This document shows, piece by piece, positions 1 to 7,839 of a DNA stretch of 64,000 nucleotides (position 1 is the stretch's first letter; every line of letters begins with the position of its first letter). The stretch covers positions 38,748 to 102,747 of the forward strand of contig DXGM01000010.1 in assembly GCA_019113915.1 (NCBI GenBank), written 5' to 3'. The translations under genes were made by a program, and so were the position numbers. Source of the DNA: Candidatus Gordonibacter avicola. GTDB lineage: Bacteria; Actinomycetota; Coriobacteriia; Coriobacteriales; Eggerthellaceae. Below the pieces are notes generated by a model. The model searched no databases and was not told where the DNA came from. It saw nothing but the letters and a program-made list of their open reading frames with translations.

Positions 1-62
1 GACGGACGTGCCCCCGAACTTGCATACGATTAGCGACATGGCGTTCTTTCTCGTCTCAGGAG

Positions 63-77
63 TTACCCAATGGGTAA
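63..77. promoter_or_regulatory. operator-like palindrome
   Basis: The site reads TTACCCAATGGGTAA, two perfect 6-bp arms around AAT. It lies downstream of the MFS gene, close to the window edge. It could be an operator of a gene beyond the left end, or chance. Confidence 0.25.
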
Positions 78-113
78 TCACTATACCAAAACGCCTACCA
101 CACCGCCGACAGA

Positions 114-133
114 AAGCCCGCCAACAGGCGCTT
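114..133 (-). terminator. candidate terminator of the MFS gene
   Basis: On the minus strand an imperfect GC stem with a TGTT loop (core arms CGCC and GGCG) is followed by CTTTCT. It lies 30-50 bp past the stop of the minus-strand MFS gene. The U-tract is short, so the call is tentative. Confidence 0.4.
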
Positions 134-162
134 TTCCACGGGGAATTCGGCAGCGCGGGGCC

Positions 163-1380
163 TTACGCCTTCTCGGGCATCTTCCACAACAGCACAAATC
201 CGATGATGAACAGCGTGGCAATGGACAGCACGCCAATGGACGAATTGCCCGTAAGCTGCGTGAACACGCTTACCAAAAACGTGCCCATGACCGCGGCATA
301 CTTGCCAAAGATGTCGAAGAAGCCGTAGTACTCGTTCGCGTGTTCCTTGGGAATGAGCTTGCCGAACTCGCTGCGCGAAAGCGCCTGGATGCCGCCCTGG
401 AAGAGCCCCACGAAAAACGCGAGAATCCAGAATTCCAAGGCTTCCCGCAGGAAGAACGCCGCGAACAGCGTAATGCAGAAGTACGCGAACACAGCCACCA
501 GCAGCATGCGCTTCGTGCCAAACTTCGACGACAGCCGCCCGTAGGCGATGGCCGACGGAAACGCCACAAACTGGGTCATGAGCAGCGCCAACACCAGCTG
601 CGTCGAATCGATACCCAGGTCGGTGCCATAGCTGGTGGACATCTTTATAATAGTGTGCACGCCGTCGATGTAGCAAAAGAACGCCAGCATAAACAGGCGC
701 AGCCGCTTGTCCTTCCAGATGCGCTTGAGCGTGCGCCACAAGCCCGCGAACGTGTCGCGCAGCAGGTGCTCGGCGCGCTCCTTGTAGTGTGTCTGGTGCA
801 CGTTTTTGATAAGCGGAATGCTAAACAATACCCACCACACGGCCGTGATGAGGAACGCCACCTTCATGCCCACATCCATGGGAATGCCCACCGAGGGCCC
901 ACCCAACACCACAATCAGGCTAAGAATGAACGGGATGCACGAGCCAATGTAGCCCCACGCATAGCCCTGCGAGGACACTTCGTCGTAGCGGCTCTCTTCG
1001 GTGGCATCCACCAAAAATGCGTCGTAGAACACGATGGAGCCGTTCAGCATGATGGACGCAATCACGTACACCACGAGAAACGCCAGCGCCGCTGACGGAA
1101 TGCCAAGCGCCGCAAGCGCAATGGCACCCGTGCCCACAGTGCCGATGAAGAACTTCTTCTTGTTGCCTTTAAGGTCGGCAAGACTTCCCAGCACGGGCAT
1201 GAGCAGGGCCAACAGAAGCGACGCCACCGTTTCAGCGTAGCCCCACGCCACCACCACCGACGAGCCTGGCTCGGCCAGCGACTTGAAGTACACGGGTATC
1301 AGCGCCGTGGCCAGCATAATGAAGGCCGAGTTGCCCACGTCGTAGAGCACCCAGCTCTTCTCTTGCTTGGTCAGTTTCAT
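163..1380 (-). CDS. MFS transporter, UMF1/Atg22-like family
   Basis: A 405-residue polytopic membrane protein with about 12 predicted helices. It resembles the UMF1/Atg22-like branch of the major facilitator superfamily: the N-terminal stretch KSWVLYDVGNSAF is the typical family opening (usually W-x-x-YD-x-AN/GS-A/F). The substrate is unknown; members are usually annotated as general or amino-acid effluxers. The reading frame is open 34 codons further upstream, but the ATG at 1380 is preferred because AGAAGGGGG lies 8 nt before it and the family homology begins there. It is divergent from the phospholipase-like gene at 1525. Confidence 0.8.
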   Translation of the reverse strand: MKLTKQEKSWVLYDVGNSAFIMLATALIPVYFKSLAEPGSSVVVAWGYAETVASLLLALLMPVLGSLADLKGNKKKFFIGTVGTGAIALAALGIPSAALAFLVVYVIASIMLNGSIVFYDAFLVDATEESRYDEVSSQGYAWGYIGSCIPFILSLIVVLGGPSVGIPMDVGMKVAFLITAVWWVLFSIPLIKNVHQTHYKERAEHLLRDTFAGLWRTLKRIWKDKRLRLFMLAFFCYIDGVHTIIKMSTSYGTDLGIDSTQLVLALLMTQFVAFPSAIAYGRLSSKFGTKRMLLVAVFAYFCITLFAAFFLREALEFWILAFFVGLFQGGIQALSRSEFGKLIPKEHANEYYGFFDIFGKYAAVMGTFLVSVFTQLTGNSSIGVLSIATLFIIGFVLLWKMPEKA

Positions 1381-1524
1381 GCGGCGCCCCCTTCTGCTTG
1401 CGGCCGCCGAAGCGCCGCTCATCTTCACATCTGGGCAACCTTCGGTTAACAACTCCGGCCTCATTGTATATGATAGCGCCAAGCGTCATCGGTAAAATTA
1501 ACGTCAGAAACGGAGTGCACTTCC

Positions 1525-2589
1525 ATGCCGGCTCTCATCACGCACGACTTCTTCGGCCAGGACGTCTACGACCGCCTCTTCCGCACCATCGGGGGAACCC
1601 GCGACGAGGCGGAGGCTTTCCTGTTGGGCAACCAGGGGCCTGACGCCCTGTTCTACTCCGTGTTGAACCCGCGCCTGCGCGAACACAACCGCCTGGGCAA
1701 CGTCATGCACAACGAGAAGCCGACGGAGCTTGTGCGCGCGTTCAAGGACTCGCTCGGCATTTTGAATGAGGAAGAATTCCCTGTTGGGCGGGCCTATGCA
1801 CTGGGGTTCCTCTGCCACTACACGCTGGATTCCACCATGCATCCGTTCGTGTTTTTCCACGAGTACCAGCTGTGTGATGCCGGCGAGCCTGGTCTCACGC
1901 GCGACGACGGCACCGAGGTGCACGCGGTTATTGAGAGCGAACTGGACGAGTTGGTGCTCACGGCGAAGCGCGGCGAAACGGTGGCCACATTTGAGCCGTG
2001 GCGCGAGATTCTGCAGGCGAGCGACTTTGTGCTGGATACCGTGTCGAAAATGTACGCGTACGTGGCGCTGACCGTGTACGGGCGCATTGTGCCGCCTCGG
2101 ATGTTTGCCCAGTCGGTGCGCAGTTTCCGGCGTGCGCAAAAGATATTCCACTCCCCCACCGGTCTTAAGCGTGCGGCGCTGGGACGCATTGAGGAATTGG
2201 TGCGGCCCCACTCGTTCGTGCGTTCCATGAGCCATCGGCCTGTTGAGCTGGAGGAAAGCGTGTTCGACAACCGCACGCACGAGAAGTGGGAGAACCCCTT
2301 TACGGGCGAGGTGAGCACGGCATCGTTCTGGGATTTGTTCGAGGAGGCGCTGGAGAAGGCGGAGGCGAACCTCGCCGCGTTCGACGCGGAGGACTTTGAC
2401 GAGGCGGCAGCCCGTCGTATTACGGACGACAAGGACTTTTCCGGGCAGCCAGTGACGGCTTCCATTGTGTCGGTGGTGGACGGCGCGGCGGCTGGCGCGG
2501 CTGCGGGCGGCGGTGTTAGCGCCGCTGCGCAGGACGCGCAGGATGCGCAACCGGGCGCGGCGGTCCCCGGACCTTCGACCGGCGCCTAA
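1525..2589 (+). CDS. zinc-dependent phospholipase C-like protein
   Basis: A 354-residue protein with the histidine- and aspartate-rich pattern of the Zn_dep_PLPC family (PF00882). Visible ligands are ITHDFF near residues 5-10, HNRLGNVMHNE near 54-63, and HYTLDSTMHPFVFFHEY near 99-115. The family hydrolyses phospholipids or is structural. No signal peptide is visible, so it is probably cytoplasmic or membrane-associated. The C-terminal 40 residues are Ala/Gly-rich and look disordered. The start ATG has CGGAG about 9 nt upstream. The next gene starts 3 bp after the stop, suggesting translational coupling with the TRIC channel gene. Confidence 0.75.
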   Translation: MPALITHDFFGQDVYDRLFRTIGGTRDEAEAFLLGNQGPDALFYSVLNPRLREHNRLGNVMHNEKPTELVRAFKDSLGILNEEEFPVGRAYALGFLCHYTLDSTMHPFVFFHEYQLCDAGEPGLTRDDGTEVHAVIESELDELVLTAKRGETVATFEPWREILQASDFVLDTVSKMYAYVALTVYGRIVPPRMFAQSVRSFRRAQKIFHSPTGLKRAALGRIEELVRPHSFVRSMSHRPVELEESVFDNRTHEKWENPFTGEVSTASFWDLFEEALEKAEANLAAFDAEDFDEAAARRITDDKDFSGQPVTASIVSVVDGAAAGAAAGGGVSAAAQDAQDAQPGAAVPGPSTGA

Positions 2590-2592
2590 CCA

Positions 2593-3543
2593 ATGCTGGA
2601 AGTTGTCCTCGCCGTCCCGTTTTGGCTGGAGCTGGCCGCTGCGCTGACCGGCGGTTTGTCCGGTGCCATGAGCGCGGTGCGGGCGCGCTACGACATTTTC
2701 GGCGTGGTATGCATCGCGCTGACCGCCGGTCTCGCCGGCGGCATCATGCGCGACCTGCTCATGCAGAACTACGGCATTTACGCCTTTCAGAAGCCCGAAT
2801 TGCTGCTGGCGTGCGCGGCGGCGGGTGTGGTGGTGTTCTACTTTGGCAAGCTGGCCACCTACCTCGACCCCGTGGTGGCGCTGCTGGACAACCTTTCGGT
2901 AGCGCTCTGGGCCGTGATCAGCGTGGGCAAGGGACTTTCGGCCCAGTTGGACATTGTGCCGTCCATCATTTTGGGCACGGTCACCGCTGTGGGCGGCGGC
3001 ATTTTGCGCGACGTGTTCATGAACCGCGAGCCCGAGGCATTCCAGGCCGGCGCGCTGTACGGTTCGGCCGCACTCATCGGCTCCACGGTGTATGCACTCA
3101 TGAAGCAAAACCACATCCTCGACAGCTACGCGCCGTTCGCGTGTGTGGCCATTGTACTGGGGCTTCGCTACGCTTCGCTCTTCTTTGGCTGGAGCACCAA
3201 GCCGCCGAAGGACTACTCCGATGTGGTAACCAACGCCGTGGCGCGCCCCGTGAAGTCAGTCGCCCGCCGCGTGCGCCCGCCGAAAGGCAAGGTGCAGCGC
3301 GACAAGGAACGCAGCAAGGCCTACGCGAAACTGTCCTACTTCTGGAAGCGTATGAACGGCGAGATTCCTCCCCCGCGCAAACGCCGCACCGCTGAAGTGC
3401 CACCCGAGGCGCCCGCACAAGACACTGAACCCCAGGCCAGCGACCCCAGCGACCGCATAGTCATCGACCGAGAAGAGTTGCACCGCCTGCTGGGCACCCC
3501 CGAAGAAGAAAAGCCCCGCGACCCCTTCGAGCCACGTTCTTAA
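2593..3543 (+). CDS. TRIC-type cation channel family protein (UPF0126) with long tail
   Basis: The first 185 residues hold two tandem UPF0126/TRIC repeats of glycine-rich membrane helices, including GLAGGIMRDLLM near 45-56 and GGGILRDVFM near 135-145, the duplicated signature of bacterial TRIC trimeric channels. Family members are about 205 residues. This one has an extra polar tail of about 115 residues, first Lys/Arg-rich and then Pro/Glu-rich, probably cytosolic. There is no good ribosome-binding site of its own and it follows the phospholipase-like gene by 3 bp, so coupled translation is likely. The function of the tail is unknown. Confidence 0.8.
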   Translation: MLEVVLAVPFWLELAAALTGGLSGAMSAVRARYDIFGVVCIALTAGLAGGIMRDLLMQNYGIYAFQKPELLLACAAAGVVVFYFGKLATYLDPVVALLDNLSVALWAVISVGKGLSAQLDIVPSIILGTVTAVGGGILRDVFMNREPEAFQAGALYGSAALIGSTVYALMKQNHILDSYAPFACVAIVLGLRYASLFFGWSTKPPKDYSDVVTNAVARPVKSVARRVRPPKGKVQRDKERSKAYAKLSYFWKRMNGEIPPPRKRRTAEVPPEAPAQDTEPQASDPSDRIVIDREELHRLLGTPEEEKPRDPFEPRS

Positions 3544-3563
3544 ATGTCACCGGTTGGCGTAAC

Positions 3564-3672
3564 AGGTTGATCGTAGGGCAAGGGTTCTACCCTTGCCGCT
3601 CAGCAAAGACAAAACCTGCCAGGTCAAACGTAGTTGACGGCAAGGGCAGAGCCCTTGCCCTACGATCAACCT
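3564..3672. repeat. nested inverted repeat between convergent genes
   Basis: Perfect 21-bp arms at 3564-3584 and 3652-3672 enclose 67 bp. Each arm end also takes part in its own small hairpin: GGCAAGGG with CCCTTGCC at 3577-3597 and again at 3639-3659. Two small hairpins or one long one can therefore form, but not both. CCTGCCAGG near 3616 and CCTGGCAGG near 3671 add a further layer. The element sits between two convergent genes and may serve as a bidirectional terminator. Confidence 0.7.
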
Positions 3673-3705
3673 GGCAGGAACGTAGCCTTTGTTACCGCCC
3701 CAACA

Positions 3706-4335
3706 CTAAACGTTTTTCAAGAGAATAGTATTCATGATGTCGGCGGTGTGTTCGCAGGCGTCGCAGCATTTTTCCATGCGGTCGAAGATCTGCGTCCACA
3801 CGAGCACGCGCATGGGGTTGTCGCAGTCCTCGGTGTGCAGGCTACGGATGACGTGGAGGAACAGCTCGTCGGCCTCTTCCTCATAGGTGTTCACGTCAAT
3901 GATGAGCTGCTTGAACTTCTTCGACTTCTTGAAGTTGCGGAAGTCCTCCATGGCGCGGTGCAGGGCCTCGCAACTCTTCTTGATGAGCAGGGCAAACTCG
4001 TGCGCGTCTTTGTGCATGAAGTGGACGTCGTACATGTAGAAGCGCTGCATGACGTCTTCCACGTAGTCGATGATGTTGTCCAAAAACTGCGCGAGCTCAA
4101 TGATGTCCTCGCGATCGATGGGCGTGATGAAATCGGTGGCCACCGTTTTGAAGATGGCATGGTTGATCTCGTCACCCTCGTGCTCCAGCGCGTGCGCGCG
4201 CCTCATGACGTCGAGTGTGTTCTCGGCCGTCGTGAAGCCTTCGATGGCTTTGATCAGCAGCTCGGCTTCTTTAACCGCCACCTCGGTCTGCTTCTCAAAT
4301 GCGTCGAAGTAATCAAACTTTACCTTTTTGCTCAT
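3706..4335 (-). CDS. DUF47 family protein (PhoU-like phosphate transport regulator)
   Basis: A 209-residue all-helical protein of the DUF47 family (YkaA/Pit accessory proteins), with the typical ALEHEGDEINH near residues 48-58 and EEADELFLHVI near 152-162. The E/D-x-x-x-D pairs recall the metal-binding helices of PhoU. It lies 15 bp downstream of the PiT transporter gene on the same strand. That gene pair is widely conserved, and the DUF47 protein is thought to control or assist low-affinity phosphate uptake. Length is normal for the family. Confidence 0.9.
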   Translation of the reverse strand: MSKKVKFDYFDAFEKQTEVAVKEAELLIKAIEGFTTAENTLDVMRRAHALEHEGDEINHAIFKTVATDFITPIDREDIIELAQFLDNIIDYVEDVMQRFYMYDVHFMHKDAHEFALLIKKSCEALHRAMEDFRNFKKSKKFKQLIIDVNTYEEEADELFLHVIRSLHTEDCDNPMRVLVWTQIFDRMEKCCDACEHTADIMNTILLKNV

Positions 4336-4350
4336 TGTTCGTTGAACCTC

Positions 4351-5403
4351 CTATACGAAGAATAAGAACAGATGGGCGAACGCGAACCCCAAAAGGCCGC
4401 ACCCGGGAAACGTCAAAACCCACGTCTTCACCATGTCAACCGCAATGCCCCACTTGACCGACTTCGCGTTTTTAGCAGCGCCGACACCCATGATGGCCGT
4501 CGTGTTCGTATGTGTGGTGGACACGGGCAAACCCGCAAACGTGGACAACATCAGGCAGAAAAACGTGGAGAAGCTGGCCGCAAACCCTTGGAACGGCTCC
4601 AGCTTCACCATGTTGACGCCGACACTTTTGATGATGCGCTCGCCGCCCACCGCCGTGCCGAGGCCCATGTTCAGCGCACACAGGAACATCAGCCAGATAG
4701 GAAGCACCATTTGATCGGCCTGACCCACGCCCGTGGCCAGCGTGATAGCAAGCACGAAAATGCTCATGAACTTCTGGCCGTCCTGCGCGCCGTGCATGAA
4801 CGCCACACCGGCACCGGAGGCCACCTGCGCCCAACGGAAAAAGCGCGCCGTGCTGCGACGGTTCATGTCGCGGCAGACGCGCCCGAGTATTTTGTAGTTG
4901 AGCCAGCCCAAAAAGAATCCCAGCAGCGTGGACAGCAGAATGCCGTACACCACTTTCATCCACTCCGCGCCGTTGATGGCACCGAAGCCACCCTGTAGCG
5001 CAATGGCTGCGCCCGTGAGGCCGGCAATGAGCGAATGGCTCTGCGACGTGGGAATGCCGAAGTACCACGCAGCCACACCCCACACGATGATGGCAATCAT
5101 GGCCGCCGTCAGGGCAATAAGGGATTGCTGCGCATCCCCGCCGAAATCGACCATACTAAAGATGGTGTGCGCAACTGCAGATGTTACCAGGGACACCAAA
5201 AGCAGACCTGCAAAGTTGCAGATGGCGGCCATCACGATAGCCCACTTGGGCTTCATGGCCCGCGTAGAGACCACCGTAGCGATGGCGTTCGGCGCATCGG
5301 TTGCGCCGTTGACGACGATAACGCCGATATTGAGCAAGGTCACCGCCACCAGCATGGGATTGGAGGCCAGCTCGGCGATAAACGTAGCCCACTCGATGGT
5401 CAC
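4351..5403 (-). CDS. pit: inorganic phosphate transporter, PiT family
   Basis: A polytopic permease with both PiT signatures: NGATDAPNAIATVVSTRAM near the N-terminus and LPVSTTHTNTTAIMGVGAA near the C-terminus. The family symports metal-phosphate with protons or sodium. The frame can be opened at a TTG at 5421, but that codon has no ribosome-binding site. A GTG at 5403 has GAGGA 5 nt upstream and gives 350 residues, so it is the preferred start. Just upstream on the same strand, GCCCGCTGGGC followed by six T is a small terminator-like hairpin, possibly an attenuator. The DUF47 gene follows directly. Confidence 0.88.
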   Translation of the reverse strand: MTIEWATFIAELASNPMLVAVTLLNIGVIVVNGATDAPNAIATVVSTRAMKPKWAIVMAAICNFAGLLLVSLVTSAVAHTIFSMVDFGGDAQQSLIALTAAMIAIIVWGVAAWYFGIPTSQSHSLIAGLTGAAIALQGGFGAINGAEWMKVVYGILLSTLLGFFLGWLNYKILGRVCRDMNRRSTARFFRWAQVASGAGVAFMHGAQDGQKFMSIFVLAITLATGVGQADQMVLPIWLMFLCALNMGLGTAVGGERIIKSVGVNMVKLEPFQGFAASFSTFFCLMLSTFAGLPVSTTHTNTTAIMGVGAAKNAKSVKWGIAVDMVKTWVLTFPGCGLLGFAFAHLFLFFV

Positions 5404-5584
5404 GGGTTCCTCTTTCGACAAAACCGCAAAAAAGCCCAGCGGGCATCAGTTTAACGTAAATCTGACACGGAGGAGGGGACGTCACCCGCTTTTTACGTCG
5501 ACGGACACACCATTAGGTAAAATTCCGGTAAAGCCACCTTTCCGAACCTGGGTTCAGATTGCGGGTTGCTAAAACTTGAGGATG

Positions 5585-5619
5585 CCGGTAGGATTACCGG
5601 GCGAGCGATGCGGGCATCG
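5585..5619 (+). promoter_or_regulatory. tandem hairpins in the leader of the NarK-like gene
   Basis: Two short perfect hairpins lie side by side: CCGGTA/TACCGG with loop GGAT (5585-5600) and CGATG/CATCG with loop CGGG (5606-5619). They lie 40-75 nt before the start codon at 5660, in a gene-free stretch running from about 5404. The arrangement looks like a structured 5' leader, but I could not match it to a known riboswitch class. Confidence 0.35.
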
Positions 5620-5659
5620 GAAAATCAGCGTTGGGCGAGATGAGGGGGAAAGGCCACGC

Positions 5660-6811
5660 ATGAAGAAGCGCATTCAGTTGCCGTTGCAGACGGCCGATCT
5701 TATTGTTGGCTTCATGGTGTGGGTTATTCTGTCGTCGCTGCTGCCGTTCATCAAGCAGGATATTGCCATTCCCACAGATCAGGTGGCGCTGGTTACCGCG
5801 GTGCCGGTGATTTTGGGTTCGGTGTTGCGCGTGCCGCTGGGGTATCTGACGAACCTTGTGGGCGCGCGAACGGTGTTCTTGGCCAGCTTTGCCGTGCTCT
5901 TAGTTCCCGTGTGGCTTATCAGTGAAGCGACCAGCTGGCAGGAACTTATCGCGGGCGGTGTGCTACTTGGCGTGGGCGGAGCCGTGTTTTCCGTGGGTGT
6001 GACTTCGCTGCCGAAGTACTATCCGCGCGAGCGGCATGGGTTTGTGAACGGCGTGTACGGGTTCGGCAACATGGGTACGGCACTCACCACCTGGCTGGCG
6101 CCGCTGGCGGCCGTCGCGTGGGACTGGCGCGTAGCAGTGAAGCTGTATATCGTGCTTTTAGCCTGCGCATTTGTGGTGAACCTTGCGCTGGGCGACCGCG
6201 ACGAACCGCGCGTGAAAACACCTTTGCTGCAGCAGATGCGCACCGTGGCAAAAGATGCGCGGCTGTGGCTGCTTTCCTTGTTTTACTTTGTGACGTTTGG
6301 TGCGTTTGTGGCGCTGACGGTGTATTTGCCGAACTTCTTAACCTCGCACTACGGGCTTGATGGCGTGACGGCCGGCATGCTGACCAGCGTGTTTATTGTG
6401 GCGGCAGCATCGGTGCGCATCCTTGGCGGATGGCTGGCCGACCGCATGGACTGCCTGCGGCTGCTAGCCTTTGTGTTTGGTACGCTGGCGGCGGGAGCCG
6501 TGGTTTTGGCGGTGGCACCGGGGCTGCCGGTGTATCTGGCGGGCATCTACCTGGTGAGCGTGGCCTGCGGCATCGGCAACGGCGTGGTGTTTAAGCTGGT
6601 GCCCACCTACTTTATGGAACAGGCGGGGCCGGCCAACGGTCTCGTGTCCATGTGGGGAGGGCTGGGCGGCTTCTTCCCGCCTCTCGTGCTGGCGGCATCT
6701 ATGGCGGCTTTTGGATCGAATGTGGTGGGGCTTGCGGGATTTGGACTGCTGTCTCTGGTGTGCTTGGTGGGAGCGCTGGTGATGAGAAGGAAGAACCTGT
6801 CTGGCGAGTAG
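5660..6811 (+). CDS. MFS transporter, nitrate/nitrite porter (NarK/NNP)-like
   Basis: A 383-residue, 12-helix MFS protein. The stretch GVGGAVFSVGVTSLPKYYP followed by GFVNGVYGFGNMGT (roughly residues 100-135) matches the glycine-rich NNP nitrate signature, and a second such stretch, GIGNGVVFKLVP, lies in the C-terminal half. The family imports nitrate or exchanges it for nitrite. No nitrate reductase genes are nearby, so the substrate is unproven. The ATG at 5660 has GGGGGAAAGG upstream; an upstream extension of 28 codons overlaps the structured leader and looks non-coding. Confidence 0.75.
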   Translation: MKKRIQLPLQTADLIVGFMVWVILSSLLPFIKQDIAIPTDQVALVTAVPVILGSVLRVPLGYLTNLVGARTVFLASFAVLLVPVWLISEATSWQELIAGGVLLGVGGAVFSVGVTSLPKYYPRERHGFVNGVYGFGNMGTALTTWLAPLAAVAWDWRVAVKLYIVLLACAFVVNLALGDRDEPRVKTPLLQQMRTVAKDARLWLLSLFYFVTFGAFVALTVYLPNFLTSHYGLDGVTAGMLTSVFIVAAASVRILGGWLADRMDCLRLLAFVFGTLAAGAVVLAVAPGLPVYLAGIYLVSVACGIGNGVVFKLVPTYFMEQAGPANGLVSMWGGLGGFFPPLVLAASMAAFGSNVVGLAGFGLLSLVCLVGALVMRRKNLSGE

Positions 6812-6855
6812 TTTGAGCTGATCAACCTGAGTTCAACCTGAGTTCAACCTGCGAC

Positions 6856-6975
6856 AGGCTCGGGCGATAGGCTGTGCGAGAACACTTCGCGAAATCTCGC
6901 CCAACCTATCGCCCGAGCCTACTTACTTCTGGGAAATTCTGACAAAACCTATCGCTTAGGCCACCTTACTTCTGG
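6856..6975. repeat. 16-bp inverted repeat with a tandem partial copy
   Basis: AGGCTCGGGCGATAGG at 6856-6871 pairs perfectly with 6905-6920. Inside it GCGAGA pairs with TCTCGC. The right arm plus flank (6905-6932) recurs as a diverged direct repeat at 6948-6975, 43 bp on. The block fills the space between the convergent NarK-like and metallo-beta-lactamase genes and probably acts as a terminator region. Confidence 0.65.
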
Positions 6976-6986
6976 CACACACTTTT

Positions 6987-7646
6987 CTACGCAAAGCGGG
7001 CGAAGACGGGGCCTCGTTCGGCTCCTATCGTGGTGGTGGGGCCGTGACCGGGGAGGACTTTCGTGTTGTTGGGCAGGGTGGCGAGGCGTTTCAGGGAGGC
7101 GCGCATCTGCTTCAGGCTGCCGCCGGCGAAGTCGGTGCGGCCGATGGAGCCGGCGAACAGGGTGTCGCCCGACACAAGCACGGGCGCACCTTTCGGGTTG
7201 GAGCCATCGCGCGCGTCAAGGTACAGGCACATGCCGCCGGGGGTGTGTCCGGGCGTGGCAATGACCTTCCAGGGCATGCTGCCTACCTGGAACGTCTCGC
7301 CGTCTTTCAGCACCCGGTCAACCGGACAGGGGGTGAAGGGGCGGTCGGACAGCGGCGTGGGCTCGTCGCCGCAGATCATCGGTGCGTCCACCACAGAGGC
7401 AACCACCGGAGCGCCCGTGCGCTCGCGCAACGCTTCCGCAGCACCCACGTGATCGAAATGACGATGCGTCAGCACGATAGCCTCGGGCACGCGCCCGTTG
7501 AGCGCCTTCATGATACGATCAGGCTCGCACGACGGATCCACCACAAAAACGGACGACCCGTCGGAAATGATATACACATTGTTCTCCAGCATGCCAAGCA
7601 CCAAGTACTCAACAGACACGCACGTTCCAGGAATAGTATGAGACAT
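6987..7646 (-). CDS. metallo-beta-lactamase-fold hydrolase (glyoxalase II-like)
   Basis: A 219-residue MBL-fold protein. Metal ligands are visible as HRHFDH at residues 61-66, GHTPGG, SGDTLF, and the closing PGHGP motif. This set is typical of glyoxalase II-like and related thioester hydrolases; the actual substrate is unknown. The ATG at 7646 has AAAGGAA 5 nt upstream. A longer in-frame opening runs through the intergenic repeat and is rejected as a start. It is the next gene downstream of relA on the same strand, separated by a structured repeat. Confidence 0.85.
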   Translation of the reverse strand: MSHTIPGTCVSVEYLVLGMLENNVYIISDGSSVFVVDPSCEPDRIMKALNGRVPEAIVLTHRHFDHVGAAEALRERTGAPVVASVVDAPMICGDEPTPLSDRPFTPCPVDRVLKDGETFQVGSMPWKVIATPGHTPGGMCLYLDARDGSNPKGAPVLVSGDTLFAGSIGRTDFAGGSLKQMRASLKRLATLPNNTKVLPGHGPTTTIGAERGPVFARFA

Positions 7647-7699
7647 AAAGTTCCTTTCAGTTAAAAATCGAAGTACTGGTCCACCAACGTCAGCGAGGG

Positions 7700-7837
7700 T
7701 TTTCGTGGTGCCCGATATTGGCGTGTTTCGCGGCCGAGCGTGCTTCGCACGAGAGGGTAAGCGAAAAAGCGCCAAGATCGGGTGCCACGAAAAGCCGCAG
7801 CGTCGGCCCGTTCCGCTGGCTGACAAGCCAGCGGAAC
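7700..7837. repeat. structured repeat element, copy A
   Basis: A long imperfect stem: 7700-7723 pairs with 7770-7793 at 21 of 24 positions, with TTGGCG/CGCCAA at the inner end and a small CGTGC-TTC-GCACG hairpin in the centre. A second perfect hairpin, GTTCCGCTGGCT with loop GACA, occupies 7810-7837. The tail hairpin ends 2 bp from the relA stop codon. Copy B at 43861-44001 has the same parts at the same spacings with compensatory sequence changes. Confidence 0.75.
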
Positions 7838-7839
7838 AA

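Noticed and set aside
5404..5660. c-di-GMP, ydaO or cobalamin riboswitch before the NarK-like gene
   Set aside because: Individual short strings look similar, but the conserved cores do not occur in the right order.
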